A stretch of 64,000 nt of DNA from Punica granatum (GCF_007655135.1 NC_045128.1:23654811-23718810); one strand, 5' to 3'; shown: positions 52,524 through 63,645, counted from the first letter of the stretch. Numbers and translations are program-made. The notes: a model not told the origin generated them from the letters alone.

Positions 52524-53040
52524 CTGAAGTTTGTTGAAGTTCTAAGTGCTTTGCAAGCACCAGAACAGAGGAGAATGATGAGGAGAGAAGAGCCAGTAAA
52601 GGGTGTATTGCAAGCCAAAGTGAAGCAAGGCAATCCTGCAAACAACCGAGGGAGCATGAGTTCAGATACTAGAGATAGCAAGGGTTATACAGATCCTTGT
52701 AAGCACTGTGGGAAGAAGGGTCATCCTCACTTCAGATGCTGGAGGAGACTTGATGTAAAGTGCAGAAAATGCCACAAAATGGGGCATGTGGAGAGGATTT
52801 GCAGGGAGAAGCATCATCAGTTTGGAAAAGCACAGATTGTAGCAGCAAATGAGGTAGTGCATCTGTTTGTGGTCTCATGCTTTACTTCAAATGCATCTAA
52901 GATGGCTGGCTTGTAGATAGTGATAGTACTAACCATATGACATGCAATGAAGGCTTGTTTTGTAAGTTAGACAGGTCAGTAAAGTCAAAAGTGAGAATAA
53001 AGAATGGTGATTTCATTGTTGTTGAAGGGAAATGAGATGC
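52524..53040 (+). repeat. Second copy of the Copia gag/protease segment
   Basis: Begins near GAAGTTCTAAGTGC and repeats the segment that starts near 51,849, an offset of about 686 bp. It contains both zinc knuckles (here CRKCHKMGHVERIC keeps the usual glycine) and one protease motif, frameshifted at AAGATGGCTGG. This copy lacks the 135-bp sub-duplication. Confidence 0.8.
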
Positions 53041-53564
53041 ATTGATTGAGGGTTATTTGTGCCTCAAATATACCAAACTTACTTAGTGTTGGTCAGTTGG
53101 TTGAGAAGAGATTCAAGGTAGTGTTTGAGAAGCAAGAATGTGTCATTGCAGATGTTGATGGGTAGACAGTGCTTGTGACTCCTATGAGAGATAAATGTTT
53201 TTTGTTCAATCCAATGGATAAAAGGCTTGTAACTATGGAAAATCAAATTGAGGAGACTGAAAAGAATGAGAATGGGGTTGTACAACAATTGCAGATTGCA
53301 CCTTAAAACACACAATCTAATGAGCATATTGAAGCATTGGATTTTGAGGAATTGGTAGATGATCCACCTATAAGAGGCACCAGATCACTAGTAGAAGTGT
53401 ACCAAAGGTGTAATGTAGCTGTCTTTGAGCCAGCATGCTTAAAGGAAGCCAAAGAAGACAAGTGGAAAGGTGTTATGCAGTAGGAGTCGAGCATGGTTGA
53501 GAAAAACTAGAAGTGGGATGAAGGTTCTGTCAATAAGTACAAGGCAATTTGGTCAGGGAAGCTG

Positions 53565-53771
53565 ATGGAAAACTTAGATTTTGGTTCAGAAGAAGCTGCT
53601 CAATTGTTCAAGGTGAAGTTATACTATTTTGGAGAGGTACAACAACCTAGAGGAGTCAAACTGGTGTACTGCAAAAACAAGGACCAATTGGCTGATTTGT
53701 TCACTAAGTCATCTAATTGTTACAAGGTTGCGTTGCTTAAGGTAAAGATCGGAGTCTGTGGCAGTCTCTAA
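53565..53771 (+). pseudogene. Copia RNase H C-terminal remnant
   Basis: Encodes GVKLVYCKNKDQLADLFTKS and KVALLKVKIGVC, the typical last stretch of Copia polyproteins, ending just before the purine tract and 3' LTR. Confidence 0.65.
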
Positions 53772-53786
53772 TCCAAGGAGGAGTAA

Positions 53787-54103
53787 GTTGGAGATTGAAT
53801 CAGGATTGCCATGCTGATGTGTGTTAGATCAGAGCAGAAGATTGACTTATTTTATTATGTTTTAGTTGTTCAATTCCTGGTTTGTAGGGGATGTTAGTCA
53901 TGTATTAGGCAGTTTTTATGTTGTAATGGCAGTTACTTATTGCGTTTATGTTTTTAGTTTTTTTTATGTACTTAAAAATATATAGACTTTTGAGAGGTTA
54001 CGTTAATGAAGTGTGTGTCGTTGTTCTCTCAATTTCTCTTTGAAATTCCTCTCTGTTCTGGTTATCTGCTACATTTGTACTGTCTGTATTAACAGTGTTG
54101 TCA
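53787..54103 (+). repeat. 3' LTR of the Copia element
   Basis: 317 bp, matching the 5' LTR. Followed by the right CATGGC copy at 54,104-54,109. Confidence 0.8.
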
Positions 54104-54117
54104 CATGGCCATCTTTC

Positions 54118-55440
54118 TTATTTGATGATGAAAGTGGGGTGTGTTGGGCTGTAGCTGAGGGTGCTGAGAAGGAGTTGAGCCGATGATCTAGGGAGATTGC
54201 GGGTCAAGGAGAGGGTGTGGAGTAATGGTGCTGAGGAGAAGGAGAGGGACTGAGCTGGTGTTGGTTTGTGGAAGTGAGTTGGGGCAGTCTGATTAGTGGG
54301 GTCGAGAGAACCCGAAGGGAGCCAGCCGCCCAGGAGCTGAAGAAACCGGTGATGGTGGTGGGAAGTGTCTGTTGCTGCTAGCTGGGAGCCCAAGATCGAG
54401 AAAACCAAGAGTAAGAGAGCTGGAAGGAGCGGCTCCAAACCCGAGCAACAGGTCCTGATGTTGATTGCTGCCCCAAGAGAAGAAAAAAAGCTGAGTAAGG
54501 TGATGGTGTCCAGAGGTTGGCCAATGAGGATGCTGTGGTGTTCGTGAGGTAGGGAAGCTGAGGGAGTCATCGAGGGAGGTGAGAGTGAGCCGTGAGCTCC
54601 AGGAGTCGGTGAACTTGCGTGAGAGAGGGAGAGAGAGAGACTGAGAGAGAGAGAGAGGTTGAGAGAGAGAGGTCTGAACTGTGAGCGAGAGCGAGAGAGT
54701 CGGCCAGGGAGAGAGAGAGAGAGGGTATCATTGGTTCAACTGATGAAGGTCGGGTGGTCAGTCCTGGGAAGATCAGTCCAGGTCGGGTGATGAGCTGTAG
54801 AACGGAAGAAGGGAGGAAGGGAAAAGGTGAACTGATCAGTTGGTTCCGTGATTGACAGGGAGAGGGGGCTCGTGATGTTGATGGAGTTCTGAGCAGGGGG
54901 ATGGGTGCACCAGCGTCGGCAGCAAGTTGCAGGGTACGGGAGCAGGAAGATTGCAGAAGGTGGCATGGGGTGTGGTAGTTGGTTGTGTGAGCCGCTCGAA
55001 AAGTTGCTGGCTCGGGTCGAAGAAGAAGAAGAAGAAGTTGAGGTTGATGGTGATATTGCCGTGCAATCAAAGGATCAGGGCATGGGCGTGAGCTTTTTGC
55101 AGGCTCAGGTAGCAGCAGAATGCAGGTTGCCGCAGAGAGCAACTGGCGTGAAGCAGGAGGAAGAAAGAAAAGAAAGGAAAGAAGGAAAAAAAAAAAAAGA
55201 ACTGGTCAGCCGAGCCTGGGATCATCACGCTGCAGAGAAGAAGAGAACAGAAAAAAGAGGAAGCAGGAAGAACTGGGCAGAGAGGCCGTATGGGCGTTCA
55301 GAACCAGAAGAAGAAAGAAGGGGAAAAAAAAAAGATAGAAAAGAAAAAGAAGAAGAAAAAGAAAAGGAACCTTTTGTTTGCTTATATTTCCTTTTTTTTT
55401 TTTTCATTTACTTGCGTATCCCGGGTGAAATTCGACTTCT
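54118..55440. repeat. GA-rich low-complexity block of repeat copy C
   Basis: Long GA-rich stretches (GA runs at about 54,624-54,725, AAG/GAA runs at about 55,020-55,370) produce long but compositionally biased frames on both strands. They correspond, reversed, to the CT-rich middle of copy A. I do not regard them as genes. Confidence 0.6.
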
Positions 55441-55653
55441 CGGAATCCACCGATGTTTTCGGAATAAAAACTCCAAAATTGAGAAATTCAAAAATTAACT
55501 AGCTTCATGTAAATTTCAATTTGCATCAACGGAGATTGAATCTCTATAAAAATCGACATTGAACCTTTGACACGCGTCAATCGTAATTGCTCGATTATTT
55601 TCGAAATTAACTCTTTTCAATTGGATATCCGAAAAATATTTTGGGACCACCTT

Positions 55654-55922
55654 CAGGTATCAGATTGAAAAGACAATAATTTCAGGCCTTACATGCGTTA
55701 ATTTTGATTTTCAAAATTCGGGACGATATTTGGAATTGAAAGATATTGTTTTGCATAATATCGATTCTTGAATTTTTCTGAACACAACGGTGGTCCCAAA
55801 AATTCAAGAATCGATATTATGCAAAACAATATCTTTCAATTCCGAATATCGTCCCGAATTTTGAAAATCGAAATTAACGCATGTAAGGCCTGAAATTATT
55901 GTCTTTTCAATCTGATACCTGA
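55654..55922. repeat. Near-perfect 124-bp inverted repeat with 20-bp spacer
   Basis: Arms 55,654-55,777 and 55,798-55,922 differ at only about two positions by eye (for example TTTTGATTTTC versus TTTCGATTTTC). The spacer contains GAACACAACGGTGGTCCC. The arm sequence also occurs once, diverged, in copy A (about 15,850-15,985), so the inversion arose within copy C. Confidence 0.85.
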
Positions 55923-56178
55923 AAAATGATCAGGGACCACCATTGTATTCAGAAAAATTCAGAGATCAATATTATGCAGAGAATTATTTTTCGACCTCGA
56001 GTTCTGTTCCGGTATTTGAAGATCGAACTTGACACGTGTAAGGCCTGAAGATGTTCCGTAGAGTAATTGTTTTGAAAATGTGAAATTAGAGTTAAATTAA
56101 GAAAATGCCCCCGAGTTCAAAAGCAAGGAATGTATCGACGATCCTCGAGTGCCGGTGGATCAAAACGGGGTGCTAACA

Positions 56179-56560
56179 TCATCCTGAATGAGGAATCAAT
56201 GACAAGCACCGCTGCACGGCTACAGATGATAAGATTGGTCTCTAGAGTTCCTCTGTTGTGCATGTCTACCTTGGCACAACAATGATAAGATTAATAAATA
56301 TTTTGCACGCATTTTCTTCTTTCTGATTGATAGCTTTCCGGCCTTCAAGCAGTGTCCCTCCTGTTTTGTGGTTATCGTTATTGATGTGCAGCTGAGATCA
56401 CAGTTAGATGTCGCCACAGCAAGCGAATGTCCGTTCTGTGGGGACCTTACGATCCGAGAGATCTCTCTGCCTTTCATTACCCCAGAGAAGCACTGCAGGT
56501 TACTTCATGGAGATCAAACCGAATCTCCCAAACCAAAGGAGCTTTTGTTTACAGTTTGAG
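56179..56560 (+). pseudogene. VPS18 C-terminal fragment, right part
   Basis: The interrupted exon resumes right after copy C with LNEESMTSTAARLQ, matching the VPS18 segment that follows the left fragment. A short intron (to 56,391, acceptor GATGTGCAG) leads to LRSQLDVATASECPFCGDL and TIREISLPFITPE, the cysteine pair CPFC of the VPS18 C-terminal RING. One base is missing after PE (GAGAAGCACTG where GAGGAAGCACTG is expected), so the tail shifts frame. The donor expected after AADK is also altered. Together with the missing upstream exons this marks a pseudogene. Confidence 0.75.
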
Positions 56561-56660
56561 ATCTTCACGTGCCCTGGCCTTCCATAGCAATGCTGCTCTG
56601 CTTAGAATCTGCATTTTGCTTGAGGAGCTTCTCATTTATTGGCAGACACAACTGCTCTAG

Positions 56661-58426
56661 AATTTTCGTAATGGATCGATGTTCGAAAAATTATGGGCTT
56701 CTTGAATTCAATTTATCTGTAAAGTATCAAAAAATGATATAATACAGTAATGCACGCCCTTTATTAGAAATTTAGAATTTATATTTCATTTAATGAGGCC
56801 CATGAGCCTCTCTTGTAACTAAAAAAACTAGATAAAGACCTACGCTTTGCACCAACAATTACTAAGAAATTTAAAGATAGAAATCTTAAAATATCAAACT
56901 TATTCGTATTGTTAAATAGTGTAAAATTTGATATATATATATATATTATGCATAATTGAGTTTTATTTCTTTAACATATGCCCATATGTAACATGGATCA
57001 GCGTCTAGTGTATATATAATATATATATATATATCTATTACTACTAAACCGTTTTATTTAGGAATTGAGAAAAAGAATCTAAACTATAGAAAATAATTTA
57101 ATATTACTTTTTCATTATAATATGTAAAACATGCATGAAAAACAACTTATGATGAGAAAAATTAAAAATATTAAGTTTTAATTCTTATAAAGTAGGAATG
57201 TTATATAAAATTTAAAATGATATGTATATCCCCTTATTATTTTTAGTAATATACATTTACAAAAATGTTTAAAGCAGAAATATACAAAATATCTTTATTA
57301 AATAATTATACGATATGATCTAAGATAATTATCCTATAAAAGTAAAATAAGTGAAAAGTGAAAAGAAATCTCATAGAATAGAATTACCATACATTTGATC
57401 ATATATCAAATAAAGTGTAGTCAAACTTAGAATATGTATACTTATAAATGAAGTTGATTGTTAATGTTATCATTTTTTGACTTCTCAAATCAAATTATAT
57501 AAAAATAAATAAATCAATAAATATATTGAACTCAAAAGTTGATGAAAAAGATCTGCATGGAATTATTATTATAAAATAAGAATAAAAAAGAAATATTGAA
57601 GGATTCTCAATTACTAAAGCAACATCCATAGAGGAACTTTGAATAAAGATTTTACTAAAACAAACAAACAATATTGAATTTGAAGCAATTAGTATGAAAC
57701 TTGTACTAAAAAATGCATTCTACAAATCAAAATTCAACCAAAGAATAAGAATAAATAAATGAATTAATTGAACTCGAACTTCATGGAGAAAAAAGATTTC
57801 TATTAAATTATGGAATAAGAATAAAAAAGAAATATTCATATTCAAGGCATAATGTTAGAAAAGTCTTATGGTTACTGAAGTAACATCCATAATCAAATTG
57901 GAATAGAGATCCTGTGAAAACAATCAATATCGATAATTAATTTCAAATTTTGCATTAAAAAATTCACTCAACAAATCAAAATTCAACCAAGAAAAATGAA
58001 AACTTGAAGAGGATTATTAAAACAATCAATATCGAAACAATTAGTTTGAAATTTGTATACAAATCAAAATTCAACCAAATAATAAGAATAAATAAATAAA
58101 ACTAATGAATCGAAGTTCGTGAATCCACTAAGTTATGAAATACGAATAAAAGAAATATTCAAGGTATAGAAATCATAAAAGTCTTACAATACTGAAGCGG
58201 CACCCATAATGGAACTGGAATATAGATCTTGTCAAAACAAAACCGAAACAATCAATTTCAAATTTGCATTCAAAAATTAAATCAACAAATCAAAATTCAA
58301 TCAAGAAAAAATAAAATTTTGGAGAAGAGGGAAAAAAACAAAAGGAGGTTTGAGATTATATATATACATTGTCCGCTTATGCTTTCCTTTGCTTCGCCTA
58401 TACACACATATATACACATAAAAATA
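56661..58426. other. AT-rich intergenic interval
   Basis: Very AT-rich, with TA runs (about 56,930-56,945 and 57,010-57,035) and the diverged tandem repeat at 57,585-58,330. No genes recognised. Confidence 0.5.
57585..58330. repeat. Three diverged tandem units of about 240-320 bp
   Basis: Units start near AAGAAATATT at about 57,589, 57,829 and 58,149. Each contains AACATCCAT or a variant, a GAAC/GGAAT segment and AAATCAAAATTCAACCAA. Function unknown. Confidence 0.6.
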
Positions 58427-58854
58427 GGGTAAATTACACTGATGGTCTAAAAAGTTTTATAAATGTTTCAATATGGTACAAAAAGTTTTTTTTGCTACTT
58501 GATGGTACAAAATGTTTCGAAATTGTTTCAGTATAGTACAAACTGTCATCTTGCCATTGACACTGTCAAGCCGTCCTTTACAAGATCTATAAATTTTGTA
58601 CTATCATGTAACTTACGTAAAATATTTGGTACTATTAAGTTATAAATTCAAAACATTTTGCACCATCATGAAACGTCTCACAAAAATCGATTTTGCACCA
58701 TCAGCGTCGGCTTGACGGCGTCTATGGCGAGACAACGGTTTGTATTATACTGAAACAACTTTGAAACATTTTGTACTATCAAGTAACAAAAAAAACTTTT
58801 TGTACCATATTGAAACATTTGTAAAACTTTTTGGACTACCAGTGCAATTTACCC
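58427..58854. mobile_element. Mutator-type MITE, shorter sibling of the MIOX intron element
   Basis: 428 bp with ends GGGTAAATTACACTGATGG and CCAGTGCAATTTACCC. Inverted arms continue through TGGTACAAAAAGTTTTTTTT and its mirror. Flanked by CATAAAAATA (58417-58426) and CATAAAGATA (58855-58864), a 10-bp target duplication with one mismatch. No coding capacity. Confidence 0.75.
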
Positions 58855-58864
58855 CATAAAGATA

Positions 58865-60493
58865 ATATACCATATCTTTTGTGAAAATCATCGTGGATAT
58901 AGTATATGGTAAATTATATCCAAATTCTAATGTCCATATTATTGGGCTATATTCAGTTCTATATGCCCTTATTATTGCATATTTTGTTACCTTGGATATT
59001 TTTTTTGGGTTATATGTATATAATCTATTTATTCTACTGCATAATTAATGATAAAAGAAGATCAAATTTTTCTTAATATATAAGTGATGATGTGACCAAG
59101 CAAGAGAGCTCCGTTTCTTATTTTGATGATGTGACGACGTGAGAATTCGGTTTCGGTTTTATATAGATTATCTGTAAAGTAATTGTGATCTGCCTATTAT
59201 CTGACCTTGTATTATCCATTCAGCAACAATCAACTCTATTCTTACTAACGCATCAACCTTATTGATGTATGAGATTAATTAGATTTTGTGTGTGGGATAT
59301 TCCCTTGCTTTGCAGCACTTAGTATAGTCCATTTTACAAACAAAAATACTTTCGCGGTGCATTGTGCTGTCCAATTCGATTCTTGCATTTGCAGCTGTTT
59401 ATTGTTCTAATGAAATAATATTACACCAACAATGTGACTCCTTGACTCTAGGACTTTCATAAGACTGAAAAGCAAATTATGACGAGAACTTTGGAGGAGG
59501 ATAGAGTGACCTGAGAGGATCCTAAGCGATGTTTGATATGAAGGATTAGAAAAGAAATGGAATCGATGACAGCATTGTATTATTGGATTTGAGATAGTCA
59601 TTTCACTCCGAGTCAGTTTAGAATTTGAAGTGATCATTGAAGAAGAAGAATAAACTGGACTTCCTTTCTATATATATATATATATAAATATATATATAAA
59701 CAAATACATATAGTTTCTGAATCGTAATCAGTTAGAATTTGAAGTCTTTTCCGCTCTTGCACCGGTCTTTTGTCACGTAATGGATCCTCATTATCTTTCG
59801 AGCCAAAAAAAAAAAAAGAGAAGGAAAATTGAAGTCATTGAAGAAGAATATGGCAAATATAGATCGTAATCAGTTCTGCAACATTCGACAAGATCAAATT
59901 TCGAACAGAAATCAGCTCAACCATTCACTCCCTTAATCGATCAAATTTCAGTTTTATCGTATCTGTATCTTTGGGTAAATTTAGATATTTATGTTTTGTT
60001 TGGTTTGTTAGTGTGATTTTAAAATTACACTTTAACTTAATTCTACCCACAATAAAACAAAATAACTCATACGAAGTCAAATGGTGAGCTCCATACATAA
60101 CCATTTATACAACTCTTTTTCAAAATCAAAATCTGATTTTAAAATGTTACTTATAAACCAAACGCAGCATTAGTATCCGATGAATTCATCTACCATGTGT
60201 ATTTTCCCATAATGGCACTTGACAAGCGTTCATGTTGACCCAACATGTCGAATTGATATGTCATCCTTACCCACACGTCGAGTTGACTTGGTCAATCGAC
60301 AGATATGTTTGTCATATATGTAAAAATTAGTTATTTTGGCAACTCAAGGAAAACCTGTGAAGCCCTTCCCGCCAATGAAAGGGCAGCCTTTTGCTAAGTT
60401 GATACCAACTTGATTCAAGAATTGAGCTCGTAACTTCTTCGATCTTCAAAAAATCGTATATTTGTATCTTTGTCGATTTCATCTGCCGTCATC
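58865..60493. other. MIOX 5' flank
   Basis: No gene recognised. A TA-rich run lies at about 59,669-59,698. A plausible leader of about 60-70 bp precedes the ATG at 60,494. I cannot assign a specific TATA box. Confidence 0.4.
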
Positions 60494-62004
60494 ATGTCTG
60501 AGATTGTTCCCGGTATAATACGTCCCTGCTGCTCATGCACATCGTACAATCATGTATTGAAGATATAAGAGATTTTTTTTTCAAATGCCTCGATGTTTGT
60601 CTTCCGTGCAGAGTATCGAGGAAGTCACAAGCCACAACAAGGTCGACAATGTGGCCGAGAAGAATGACAACGATGCGAAGGGGAAGGGAGAAGGACTTGT
60701 TATGCCTGAGAACATTGCTTTTGGCCACGGATTCAAGTTCTCCTTAAAATAACCTTTTTAATCAATCATTTCTTGTTGGATAAATTGCACCAATGGTCTA
60801 AAAGATTTCATGAATGTTTATTGGTACAAAAAGTTTCAAAATCGTTTCAATGTAGTACATTTCGTCAATTGCCCATAACGCCGTTAACATTTTGCTGATG
60901 TGGCGCGTCCCACGTGTCACTTTTGTTACGCGAAACCAATCACAGTGCGCCACGTCATTTAAGAGAAAATATAATTTGAAAAAGTCCAATAAAAATACAA
61001 AAAAAATACAAAAAGTAAAAATTTAGAAAAAAAAAAGTAAAATAATTATTTTAAAAAATTTTAAAATTATTTTAAAAAAATTTTGAATTATTTTAAATTT
61101 TAAATTTTTTTTTGAAATTATTTTTAAAAAATTTAAAATAATTTCTATTTATTTTTAAATGCTTTTAAAAATAACTTTAAATTTTTTTAAAAATATTTAA
61201 TATTTAATATTTAATATTTAATATTTAAATTATTTTTAATTTAAAATTTAAATTAATAAAAATTATTTTAAAATTTAAATTAAAAGTTTAAAATTATTTT
61301 TAAATGTTTTGAAAATTTAAAATTATTTTTAGAATTTTTAAAAGTTTTAAAAAAATTTTGAAATAATTTTGAAATAATTTTGTTTATTTTTTCTAAATTT
61401 TTACTATTTATTATTTTTTTGGTATTTTTATTGGACTTTTTTCAAATTTTATTTTCTTTTAAATGACGTGGCGCACTGTGATTGATTCCACGTAACAAAA
61501 GTGACACATAGGACGCGTCACATCAGCAAAATATTAATGGCGTCGGGGACAATTGACGAAATGTACTATATTGAAACGGTTTTGAAACTTTTTGTACCAA
61601 TAAGTTATCAAAAAAATATTTTGGACCAACTTGAAACATTCATGAAATCTTTTGGACTATCGATGCAATTAACCCTTTCTTGTTGATAACAAACTTGCTA
61701 CCTATGTGACGTAATTTTTAACTCTTTTTCTTTTTCTTTTTTGCCTTTTTATTTTTCTTCGTATGGCGATTTCAGGGACTACAACGAGAGGAGTGAGAGG
61801 AACTTGATGGTCGAAGAATTCTACCGGAAGAATCACATTTACCAAACCTATGAATTCGTAATTTACAAACCCTAGAACCCTTTCTATATATATAGTAATC
61901 TCTTTCTATTAATAACCATATGAATGCATAATAATCAGAAGATCGCCATCGTCCATGAAATTCTTTTGTTTTGCCTATATGGTTTTGGAAAATAGTAATG
62001 AATG

Positions 62005-62038
<34 letters not shown>

Positions 62039-63645
62039 TATATATATGGCACTTCACCATTTGTACTAAAAATATAAAAATTGATGTAGGCGACGAAGAA
62101 AAGAGAGGAGTATGCGAAGCTGGATAAGGCGGAGATGAGCATATGGGAGTGTTGCGAGCTATTGAGCCAGTACATTGACGAGAGCGATCCCGACCTGGAT
62201 GAGCCCCAGATTCAACACCTCCTCCAGAGTGCTGAGGCAATACGCCGGGATTATCCCGACGGAGACTGGCTCCATCTCACTGCCCTCATCCATGGTACAT
62301 ATATATTCTCACATACACATATTTATACATTCTTTTGATAATCGGGAGAAAATGATTATTGTTTTTCACGAACAACTGTTTCTACAAATATTTGACCGAT
62401 GAGATAACTTAAACGTAATATATGATATTGAACTGGCTCTTTACTAATATTGGCAAGTTATATGACTCACGTGACTTGGTCATATTATCTAACTAGCCTC
62501 CTTGATAATTTCTTTATAATCTCTTAATTCCGTCTTATAACACACTTCAGACTTGGGAAAAGTTTTGCTACATCCGTCGTTTGGTGAGCAGCCTCAGTGG
62601 TCTGTGGTGGGTAAGTCGATTAATTTCTCCGACAATTGTTGATCTATGAGGAAAAAATTGTCTTCATATATGAATTTTTACAGAAGTAATCTTTTATTTT
62701 CTTATTTTTCTTATAATCATAAATATATATACATATATATTTCAGGTGACACATTTCCTCTTGGATGCGCATTTGATGAGTCCATCGTGCACCATCGAGT
62801 AATTAACTCATCGGTGTAATTAAAACATATTTTGTGTAGTACGCCTATGTAGGATCGACAAAATGAATTAACCCAATTGCACGTCTTTCCGCATCTTTTT
62901 CAGGTCTTCGAGGACAACCCGGACTTCCAAAATCCAAAATTCAACACCAAACTTGGCGTCTACTCTGAGAACTGTGGACTGGACAAGGTCCCGATGTCGT
63001 GGGGCCATGACGAGTACATGTACCTTGTATGTCCATATATATTACTCATCAAGTACAGCCATGCAGGGGGGATTTCGGAAACAATCAATAAAATAAAACT
63101 TTCAATGTGCTAAGGTTACACGCATTTTTTCTTTTTTACAATTAGGTGGCCCAAGGAAATAACACTACTCTCCCACCGGCTGCACTCTTCATCATCCGGT
63201 TCCATTCCTTTTATTGTAAGTACGATCTTGAGCATGCGTTATTGATGACCGACACATTCTCTGGTTGGATCAAGATGTATGCATACATTATGCGGGTTGA
63301 GTGTAATACTAACTTCTTGCATATGGTCAGTTTCTTTGTCTGATAAACACTGTTACATCGTTCGGGGGCTTACAAGTACCTCATGAATGAGGAAGACGAA
63401 GAGATGCTCAAATGGCTCCATGTATTCAAGTAATTATCTCATATGATAAATTAATAGAAGAATATTTATATATCTATGCACATTCACATACACATTTTAT
63501 ATATTTGTGGATATTGGGTATGCCTGCACTGACTGCTTTACAATTCGTATGCGATCGGAGCAGCAAATATGACCTCTACACAAAGAGCAAAGTCCTGATC
63601 ACTGTTGAGGAAGTGAAGCCCTACTACCTCTCTCTTATTGACAAG
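60494..63645 (+). CDS. MIOX: Myo-inositol oxygenase (MIOX), 3' exon beyond window, one defective splice site
   Basis: MIOX is a cytosolic di-iron enzyme converting myo-inositol to D-glucuronate. Exons: 60494-60505 (tentative), 60612-60736, 61776-61857, 62090-62294, 62551-62610, 62746-62798, 62904-63026, 63146-63215, 63351-63429 and 63564-63645, giving 297 codons in phase. The last exon (family ending YFPENLRW) lies outside. All six iron ligands are encoded: H of IQHLLQ, HD of ALIHDLGK, H of SWGHDEY, H of RFHSFY and D of KYDLYTK. Odd points: exon 1 is uncertain, because an in-frame ATG at 60,585 would avoid that splice; the exon 2 donor is weak (AAGTTCTC); the exon 9 acceptor reads AAACAC instead of AG, and no in-frame AG exists nearby. 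The gene may be a recent pseudogene, use a non-canonical site, or contain a sequence error. Confidence 0.85.
60778..61675. mobile_element. 898-bp palindromic Mutator-type element in MIOX intron 2
   Basis: Inverted arms of about 250 bp: left GGATAAATTGCACCAATGG, GCTGATGTGGCGCGTCC and CACAGTGCGCCACGTCATTT are mirrored at the right end (AAATGACGTGGCGCACTGTG, CATCAGCAAAATATTAATGG, GCAATTAACCC). The core (about 61,000-61,410) is almost pure A/T in short inverted runs. TTTCTTGTT is duplicated at 60769-60777 and 61676-61684. Same terminal family as the element at 58,427-58,854. Confidence 0.85.
62004..62047. repeat. CATA tetranucleotide and TA microsatellite in MIOX intron 3
   Basis: About seven CATA units followed by about nine TA units, 42 bp before the exon 4 start. 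Confidence 0.9.

Larger units (their letters stand above)
50808..54103 (+). mobile_element. Ty1/Copia LTR retrotransposon, internally deleted and rearranged
   Basis: About 3.3 kb. 5' LTR 50,808-51,132 and 3' LTR 53,787-54,103 begin GTTRGAGATTGAATC and end GTGTTRTCA. They differ at roughly 25-35 positions plus small indels by eye, so the insertion is not recent. A purine-rich tract (AAGGAGGAGTAA) precedes the 3' LTR. CATGGC flanks both sides. The interior holds gag (51,276-52,483), a duplicated gag/protease segment (52,524-53,040), a short piece resembling the reverse-transcriptase start (about 53,220-53,520) and the RNase H tail (53,640-53,770, with YCKNKDQLADLFTKSS). Integrase and most of the reverse transcriptase are absent, so it could move only with help from another copy. 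Confidence 0.85.
47091..56178 (-). mobile_element. Long LTR-like dispersed repeat, copy C, interrupted by nested insertions
   Basis: Minus-strand relative of copy A covering the whole unit: tail (47,091-49,860 matches A 17.9-20.7 kb), CT-rich middle (minus-strand reading of about 49,980-50,260 and 54,110-55,400) and AT-rich head (55,400-56,178 matches A 15.6-16.2 kb). Ends TGGTAGC and GCTAACA form a short inverted pair, as expected of LTR termini. A Copia element splits the CT-rich middle, and a LINE fragment abuts it. Without these the repeat would be about 5.5 kb. It sits inside a VPS18 exon. Confidence 0.55.

Noticed and set aside
54118..55498. Long open frames of 150-197 codons on both strands as genes
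   Set aside because: They lie in GA-rich low-complexity sequence of repeat copy C, overlap one another on opposite strands and consist of biased S/L/P/T or K/E/R runs.
60585..60736. Alternative MIOX start at the in-frame ATG 60,585
   Set aside because: Not excluded, but the T-rich stretch and CAG just after it look like an intron end, and the ATG at 60,494 with a short first exon fits the family better.
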